Source: Friedmanniella sp. (GTDB lineage: Bacteria > Actinomycetota > Actinomycetes > Propionibacteriales > Propionibacteriaceae). Taken from it: a stretch of 8,999 nucleotides of DNA. The stretch lies in contig JAOPXW010000223.1 of the NCBI GenBank assembly GCA_025964935.1, forward strand, positions 1-8,999. Direction: 5' to 3'. The translations under genes were made by a program, and so were the position numbers. Below, piece by piece: positions 5,958 through 8,999 of this stretch (within the stretch, counting starts at the first letter, position 1; each line of letters begins with the position of its first letter). The notes under the pieces were generated by a model. It was not told the origin of the DNA, did no database searches, and saw only the letters and a program-made list of their open reading frames with translations.

Positions 5958-6407
5958 ATGGAGTGGTTCATAGCGGTGATCGCGGTCGTCGCGTTGGGCG
6001 TGGCCGCGATGGCGGCCGCCGGGAGGATGGGACAGATGAGTGACGAACCGGTGCGCGACACCTTCCGGCCGGATCTGCCCGACGGGCCGCTGAGTGCCGA
6101 GGACCTGCGCGGCGTACGGCTCGGGGTCACCCTCCGCGGCTACGCCATGGACCAGGTGGATGACCTGATCGCGCGCCTGGCGACCGAGATCGCCGACCGG
6201 GACGCCCAGCTCGCGGCCCTGCGGGGGTCAGGCCCGCCCGCGGGGGAGACCGTCCCGGCGGCGCCCGCCGGGACCGACCGGGACGTGCCGCCCGGGCAGG
6301 CCGACCCAGACGTGCCGCCCGCGCAGGCCGACCCAGACGTGCCGCCCGGGCGGTCCGGGGACGGCGCGCCCGCCTCCGACCGGGTAATCGGGGAGCAGGT
6401 CCGATGA
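5958..6407 (+). CDS. DivIVA-like domain membrane protein
   Basis: 149 residues. Residues about 4-21 (FIAVIAVVALGVAAMAAA) form one transmembrane helix. Residues about 44-89 are a DivIVA-like (DivI1A) segment, VRLGVTLRGYAMDQVDDLIA, followed by a short coiled coil (RLATEIADRDAQLAALRG). The tail from residue 90 is Pro/Ala/Asp-rich with a 9-residue tandem repeat and is probably disordered. M. tuberculosis Rv1209, in the same position before tag, has the same anchor-plus-DivIVA layout. These proteins are thought to act at the membrane near septa or poles, but no function is established for this group. An alternative start at ATG 6036 (M27) has GGGAGG 9 nt upstream and would yield a 123-residue protein without the anchor. 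The stop overlaps the next start by 4 nt (ATGA), so it is coupled to the SRPBCC gene. Confidence 0.82.
   Translation: MEWFIAVIAVVALGVAAMAAAGRMGQMSDEPVRDTFRPDLPDGPLSAEDLRGVRLGVTLRGYAMDQVDDLIARLATEIADRDAQLAALRGSGPPAGETVPAAPAGTDRDVPPGQADPDVPPAQADPDVPPGRSGDGAPASDRVIGEQVR
6282..6353 (+). repeat. 27-bp in-frame tandem repeat (2.7 copies) in the DivIVA-like gene
   Basis: Two nearly identical 27-bp units (6282-6308 and 6309-6335, differing by a GGG/GCG codon) and a partial third (6336-6353) encode DVPPGQADP, DVPPAQADP and DVPPGR at residues 109-132. The near identity at DNA level suggests recent expansion by slippage in the disordered tail. Copy number is likely to vary between strains. Confidence 0.85.
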
Positions 6408-6895
6408 GCGTCCGGCTCGAGGTGGGCGTCCAGATCGCCGCCCCGCCGCTGACGGTGTGGGAGGTCCTGACCGACTGGGCCGGCCAGGCGGAATGGATCC
6501 CGCTGACCACCGTGGCGGTGGCCGAGGGTCCCACGACCGGACTCGGGGTCCGGGCCGAGGCGCTGTCCGGGTTCTGGCTGGGTCGGCTGCCGCTGGGACT
6601 GCTGGACCGGTTCGTGGTCACCGGATGGGCGCCCCCGGTGTTCGGGACCGGCGAGCTGGAGGTGCTGCACCTGGGGCCCTACTTCACCGGCGAGGGAGTC
6701 TTCGCCCTCGACCCGGTCGACGGGGGGACCCGGGTCCGCTGCACCGAGATGATCACGGTGCCGGGCGGGCGGGCCGCCGAGGCCGCGGTCCGGCTGCTGC
6801 TGCCCGCGATGCGGCTCGGCTTCCGACAGAGCCTCCGCGACTTCGCCCGGATCGCCGAGAGCAGGCACCGAGATGAGCGCCCGGCCGGGACCTGA
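6404..6895 (+). CDS. SRPBCC (START-like) family protein
   Basis: 163 residues without signal peptide or membrane segment. The start VRLEVGVQIAAPPLTVWEVL with TDWAGQAEWIP is the typical first strand and helix of SRPBCC/polyketide cyclase-like proteins (xxIxAPxxxVWxVLTDW). It is followed by alternating strands (GVRAEALSG, DRFVVTGWAPP, GELEVLHLGPYFTGEGVFAL, GTRVRCTEMITV), and the C-terminal helix about residues 125-155 closes the hydrophobic pocket. Members bind hydrophobic ligands; nothing here identifies the ligand or shows enzyme activity. GGGGAG lies 8 nt before the ATG, and the ATG overlaps the previous stop as ATGA. The C-terminal 23 nt overlap the next gene. The context suggests co-expression with a DNA-repair glycosylase and a DivIVA-like protein, without a clear functional link. 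Confidence 0.82.
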   Translation: MSVRLEVGVQIAAPPLTVWEVLTDWAGQAEWIPLTTVAVAEGPTTGLGVRAEALSGFWLGRLPLGLLDRFVVTGWAPPVFGTGELEVLHLGPYFTGEGVFALDPVDGGTRVRCTEMITVPGGRAAEAAVRLLLPAMRLGFRQSLRDFARIAESRHRDERPAGT

Positions 6896-7502
6896 CGGTC
6901 GGCTCCGCTGTCCGTGGGCCCTGGGTGCCCCGGACTACCTGGCCTATCACGACCAGGAGTGGGGGCGGCCGGTCACCTCGGTCGCCGGGCTGTACGAGCG
7001 GGTGACGCTCGAGGCGTTCCAGTCCGGACTGTCCTGGCTCACGATCCTGCGCAAGCGGGACGCCTTCCGACGGGCCTTCGCCGGCTTCGACGCGGCGGTG
7101 GTCGCCACCTACGGGCCCGAGGACGTGGAGCGACTGATGGGCGACGCCGGCATCGTCCGCAACCGGGCCAAGATCACGGCCGCGGTCGCCAACGCCGCGG
7201 TCGTGCACCGGCTGGGCGAGGGGTTCGTCGACCTGCTGCTCGGCTACCGCCGCAGCGACCGGACCCGGCCCACCACCTCGGCCGACGTGCCCGCGGTCAC
7301 CCCGGCCTCGACCGCCCTGGCGCGGGAGCTCAAGGGCCACGGGTTCGCGTTCGTCGGCCCGACCACCGCGTACGCCCTGATGCAGGCCGTCGGGCTGGTG
7401 GACGACCATCTCCGGGACTGCTGCGTCCCGCCCTGGCCCGAGTCCGAGCGACCCGGCGGGGGTCCGGAGCCCGACCGGGTCGCCGCGGCCACGCCCGAGT
7501 GA
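6873..7502 (+). CDS. tag: DNA-3-methyladenine glycosylase I
   Basis: Base-excision repair glycosylase that removes 3-methyladenine from alkylated DNA (HhH superfamily, Tag type with a structural zinc). The 209 residues include a short N-terminal lead-in and a C-terminal tail beyond the 187-residue E. coli enzyme. Zinc ligands expected from E. coli C4, H17, H175 and C179 correspond to C13 (RCPW), H26 (AYHDQEWG), H179 and C183 (DDHLRDCC). Binding-pocket residues align too: Y25, E47, Q50 and W55 in LEAFQSGLSWLTILRKR match E. coli Y16, E38, Q41 and W46. STALARELKGHGFAFVGPTTAYALMQAVGLV is the conserved C-terminal region. The residues after about 190 (SERPGGGPEPDRVAAATPE) look disordered. The start is the ATG at 6873, inside the SRPBCC gene; a weak AGCAGG lies 7 nt upstream. 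M. tuberculosis tagA (Rv1210) has the same neighbours. Confidence 0.95.
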   Translation: MSARPGPDGRLRCPWALGAPDYLAYHDQEWGRPVTSVAGLYERVTLEAFQSGLSWLTILRKRDAFRRAFAGFDAAVVATYGPEDVERLMGDAGIVRNRAKITAAVANAAVVHRLGEGFVDLLLGYRRSDRTRPTTSADVPAVTPASTALARELKGHGFAFVGPTTAYALMQAVGLVDDHLRDCCVPPWPESERPGGGPEPDRVAAATPE

Positions 7503-7564
7503 GCTCCGGGGGTCGTCGCGGGACGTCGTGAGCCCGAAACGGCCTGTCCGGGCGGCTGGTCGCC

Positions 7565-7570
7565 TAGGCT
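7565..7570 (+). promoter_or_regulatory. TAGGCT -10 element before the DUF3117 leader
   Basis: This is the third exact TAGGCT in the window placed 6-7 nt before a start-type codon (GTG at 7578). It lies 62 nt after the tag stop and 133 nt before the DUF3117 ATG. It would start a leader transcript, possibly one translated from its first codon. No clear -35 is seen. The segment from 7503 to 7564 contains no other recognised element. Confidence 0.45.
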
Positions 7571-7577
7571 TGGGGCA

Positions 7578-7694
7578 GTGGTCGGCCCGTCACCGTCCGC
7601 CCCCGTCGCGACGACAGGGCTTCCGCACCCGAATGGGTCGGTGGGTCGGCCGTACGGAATAATCATCCGAGCACTACCGGATCACTACAGATGA
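7578..7694 (+). CDS. Possible 38-codon leaderless small ORF upstream of DUF3117
   Basis: Starts with GTG 7 nt after TAGGCT and ends with TGA at 7692-7694, overlapping the DUF3117 ribosome binding site and stopping 9 nt before its ATG. The peptide begins MVGPSPSAPVATTGLPHPNG and ends IIIRALPDHYR. It has no recognisable domain. In favour are the leaderless geometry and the stop placed where translation could be handed over. Against it, about a third of its codons end in A or T, including rare ATA, CTA and AGA, and the region may simply be untranslated leader with its own promoter. I cannot decide from one sequence. Confidence 0.3.
   Translation: MVGPSPSAPVATTGLPHPNGSVGRPYGIIIRALPDHYR
7658..7663 (+). 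promoter_or_regulatory. Alternative -10 element nearer to DUF3117
   Basis: AATAAT differs from the TATAAT consensus at one base and lies in an unusually AT-rich patch (about 7656-7690). It would place the transcript start near 7670 and give a leader of about 34 nt with a usable ribosome binding site. No good -35 is seen at 17 nt; GGGTCG at 7635-7640 is the best available. Confidence 0.4.
7672..7688 (+). repeat. Direct repeat CACTAC, 11-bp period, in the DUF3117 leader
   Basis: CACTAC occurs at 7672-7677 and 7683-7688, 11 bp apart, about one helical turn, just before the ribosome binding site. ATCCG (7665-7669) and CGGAT (7678-7682) also form a 5-bp inverted repeat around the first copy. The elements are short and could be chance. 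Confidence 0.3.
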
Positions 7695-7703
7695 GGATGC
7701 GCG

Positions 7704-7871
7704 ATGGCTGCAATGAAGCCGCGGACTGGAGATGGCCCGATGGAGGTCACCAAAGAGGGACGTGGGATTGTCATGCGGGTCCCGCTCGAGGGCGGTGGAC
7801 GCCTGGTCGTCGAGCTCAACGCGACGGAGGCGACCGAGCTCGCCGGTGCGCTGAAGGATGTCGTGGGATAG
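7704..7871 (+). CDS. DUF3117 small conserved actinobacterial protein
   Basis: I read this 55-codon gene directly from the sequence. The protein starts MAAMKPRTGDGPMEVTKEGR and continues GIVMRVPLEGGGRLVVEL, ending ELAGALKDVVG, which matches the highly conserved DUF3117 family of actinobacteria (M. tuberculosis Rv1211, likewise between tag and glgA/glgM). There is no signal peptide or membrane segment; the composition suggests two or three beta strands and a C-terminal helix. No function is established that I know of. GAGGA at 7693-7697 lies 6 nt before the ATG. About a quarter of its codons end in A or T (for example GGA at 9, 19, 32 and 55, AAA17, ATT22), unlike the strongly GC-ending neighbouring genes. 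It is followed 10 nt later by a strong hairpin. Confidence 0.93.
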   Translation: MAAMKPRTGDGPMEVTKEGRGIVMRVPLEGGGRLVVELNATEATELAGALKDVVG

Positions 7872-7881
7872 GTCAGGACAT

Positions 7882-7924
7882 GACGACGGGGGCCCTGCCG
7901 CACTGCGGCAGGGCCCCCGTCGTC
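7882..7924. terminator. Strong bidirectional hairpin terminator between DUF3117 and glgA
   Basis: A perfect 21-bp inverted repeat: left arm 7882-7902 (begins GACGACGGGGG), central C at 7903, right arm 7904-7924 (ends CCCCGTCGTC). As RNA it gives a stem of about 20 bp with a 3-nt loop. It begins 10 nt after the DUF3117 stop and ends 23 nt before the converging glgA stop, so it can serve both strands. There is no T-run on either side, common in actinobacteria. Confidence 0.9.
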
Positions 7925-7947
7925 TGTCCGGCCGGTTCGGGCCCGGC

Positions 7948-8999
7948 TCAGCTCCCGTGGACCTCGATGGCCCGGCGGTAGACGTCGACGGTCTCGGCGG
8001 CGATCTTGGCCCAGCTGAACTCGTCGATGCAGCGCTGGCGGCCGGCCAGCCCGAAGGCCCGGGCTCGCTCGGGGTCCCGGGTCAGGCTGTTGATCCGCTC
8101 GGCCAGTGAGGCCTCGAACGTGGCGATGGCGTCGGGGTCGTTGGCCTGGGCCGGGTCGTAGGGGACCAGGTAGCCGGTCTCGCCGTCGACCACGACCTCC
8201 GGGATGCCGCCCACCGCGGAGGCCACCACCGCGGTCTCGCAGGCCATGGCCTCCAGGTTGACGATGCCCAGCGGCTCGTAGACCGACGGGCAGGCGAAGA
8301 CCGTGGCGTGCGACAGCACCTGCCGGACGTGCTGGCGGGGCAGCATCTCCTCGATCCACAGCACGTTGCCCCGGGTGGACTGCAGGTGGGCGAAGGCGTC
8401 GCCGACCTGCTGGGCGATCTCGGGGGTGTCCGGCGCCCCGGCCAGCAGCACGACCTGGGTCTCGGGGTCGAACTGCTCAGCCGCGCGCACCAGGTGCACC
8501 AGGCCCTTCTGTCGGGTGATGCGCCCGACGAAGACCACCGACGGCCGGTCCAGGTCGATGCCGAGGTCACTCACCACATCGGTGCCGGTGTCGGGGGCGA
8601 ACTCGTCGGTGTCGATCCCGTTGCGGACCACGTGCACCTTGGTCGGGTCGAGGTTGCCGTACGAGTCCAGGGTGTCGGTCCGCATCCCGTTGCTGACCGC
8701 GATCACCGCGTCGGCCCCCTCGAAGGCGGTCCGCTCGGCCCACGACGACAGCTGGTAGCCACCGCCGAGCTGCTCGGCCTTCCACGGCCGGTGCGGCTCG
8801 AGGGAGTGGGCGCTGACCACGTGCGGGATGCCGTGCAGCAGCCCGGTCAGGTGACCGGCGAGGTTGGCGTACCAGGTGTGGGAGTGCACCAGGTCGACGT
8901 CGGGGACCGCCGCCACCATGGACAGGTCGGCACCGAAGACCCGGAGGGCGGCGTTGGCGCCCGGCGGGTAGGTCTCGGCGTGGGCGGTGGCACCTTCGC
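7948..8999 (-). CDS. glgM: GlgM/GlgA-type alpha-glucan glycosyltransferase (GT4), C-terminal 349 residues (start off right edge)
   Basis: Retaining GT-B glycosyltransferase. Actinobacterial relatives such as M. tuberculosis Rv1212c, first annotated as glycogen synthase GlgA, transfer glucose from ADP-glucose to glucose-1-phosphate to make maltose-1-phosphate for the GlgE pathway. The frame is open to the window edge; the ATG at 8919 is internal, since the residues before it (GANAALRVFGADLS) match the family. Visible motifs are VDLVHSHTWYANLAGHL, HSLEPHRPWKAEQLGGGYQ, VVRNGIDTDEFAP, the donor-site VGRITRQKG and the E-x7-E motif EPLGIVNLE in SVYEPLGIVNLEAMAC. The C-terminal half ends QRCIDEFSWAKIAAETVDVYRRAIEV. 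About 40-60 N-terminal residues, including the PPEVYGGAG-like loop, are missing. Full-length relatives have about 390-410 residues. It converges on DUF3117, as in mycobacteria, where glgC diverges beyond it. Classic glycogen synthase activity with glucan primer is the alternative. Confidence 0.92.
   Translation of the reverse strand, partial: EGATAHAETYPPGANAALRVFGADLSMVAAVPDVDLVHSHTWYANLAGHLTGLLHGIPHVVSAHSLEPHRPWKAEQLGGGYQLSSWAERTAFEGADAVIAVSNGMRTDTLDSYGNLDPTKVHVVRNGIDTDEFAPDTGTDVVSDLGIDLDRPSVVFVGRITRQKGLVHLVRAAEQFDPETQVVLLAGAPDTPEIAQQVGDAFAHLQSTRGNVLWIEEMLPRQHVRQVLSHATVFACPSVYEPLGIVNLEAMACETAVVASAVGGIPEVVVDGETGYLVPYDPAQANDPDAIATFEASLAERINSLTRDPERARAFGLAGRQRCIDEFSWAKIAAETVDVYRRAIEVHGS

Noticed and set aside
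7503..7564. ECF-sigma-type promoter (GAAAC at 7536-7540 with GTC near 7559)
   Set aside because: Motifs of five and three bases are too short to separate from chance; the TAGGCT pattern repeated in the window is a better promoter candidate.
7948..8919. glgA/glgM gene starting at the ATG at 8919
   Set aside because: The frame stays open to the window edge, and the upstream residues (GANAALRVFGADLS) match the family, so that ATG is internal.
1..8999. Mobile element, prophage, CRISPR array, tRNA or biosynthetic gene cluster
   Set aside because: I saw no transposase, integrase, terminal repeats, spaced direct repeats, cloverleaf or biosynthetic enzymes; the gene content and order are those of conserved actinobacterial core regions.

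Overview
The window comes from a high-GC actinobacterium (class Actinomycetia; genus not resolvable from the sequence alone). The evidence is strong G/C preference at third codon positions, a 7Fe ferredoxin next to dapC, the actinobacterial form of DapD, the actinobacteria-specific DUF3117 protein, the GlgM-type glycosyltransferase, and several start codons that sit 6-7 nt after a TAGGNT -10 hexamer, as in leaderless actinobacterial mRNAs. The gene order resembles the M. tuberculosis Rv1177-Rv1178 and Rv1201c-Rv1213 segments brought together. I see no mobile element, tRNA, rRNA, CRISPR array or phage gene. This is core-genome sequence.

Layout. 1-332 (-): N-terminal part of a GNAT acetyltransferase. 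505-831 (+): 7Fe ferredoxin, overlapping by 4 nt the N-succinyldiaminopimelate aminotransferase dapC (828-1994, +). Converging on dapC from the right is a minus-strand pair: dapD (2859-3806), followed after 4 nt by a membrane-anchored protein with a transglycosylase-like motif (2003-2854). dapE (3934-5007, +) diverges from dapD. It is followed by a LOG-family Rossmann protein (5072-5902), then a tightly overlapping trio: a DivIVA-like membrane protein (5958-6407), an SRPBCC protein (6404-6895) and DNA-3-methyladenine glycosylase I (6873-7502). A 200-nt leader holding a possible 38-codon leaderless ORF precedes the 55-aa DUF3117 gene (7704-7871). A strong bidirectional hairpin (7882-7924) separates it from the converging glgA/glgM gene (7948-8999, -), which runs off the right edge.

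How the genes work together. dapD, dapC and dapE are the three consecutive enzymes of the succinylase branch from tetrahydrodipicolinate to LL-diaminopimelate, which feeds lysine and peptidoglycan. The unnamed minus-strand gene sharing a transcript with dapD has a glutamate motif like lytic transglycosylases, so a cell-wall role fits the context but is inference. The DivIVA-like protein, SRPBCC protein and glycosylase look translationally coupled. The GlgM-type enzyme makes maltose-1-phosphate from ADP-glucose for alpha-glucan synthesis.

Nothing here is a clear new system. The points most worth a second look are the repeated leaderless promoter architecture, the small-ORF leader before DUF3117, the uncharacterised wall-hydrolase-like gene in the dapD operon, the 8-bp inverted repeat between dapD and dapE, and a possible second start in the DivIVA-like gene that would remove its membrane anchor.
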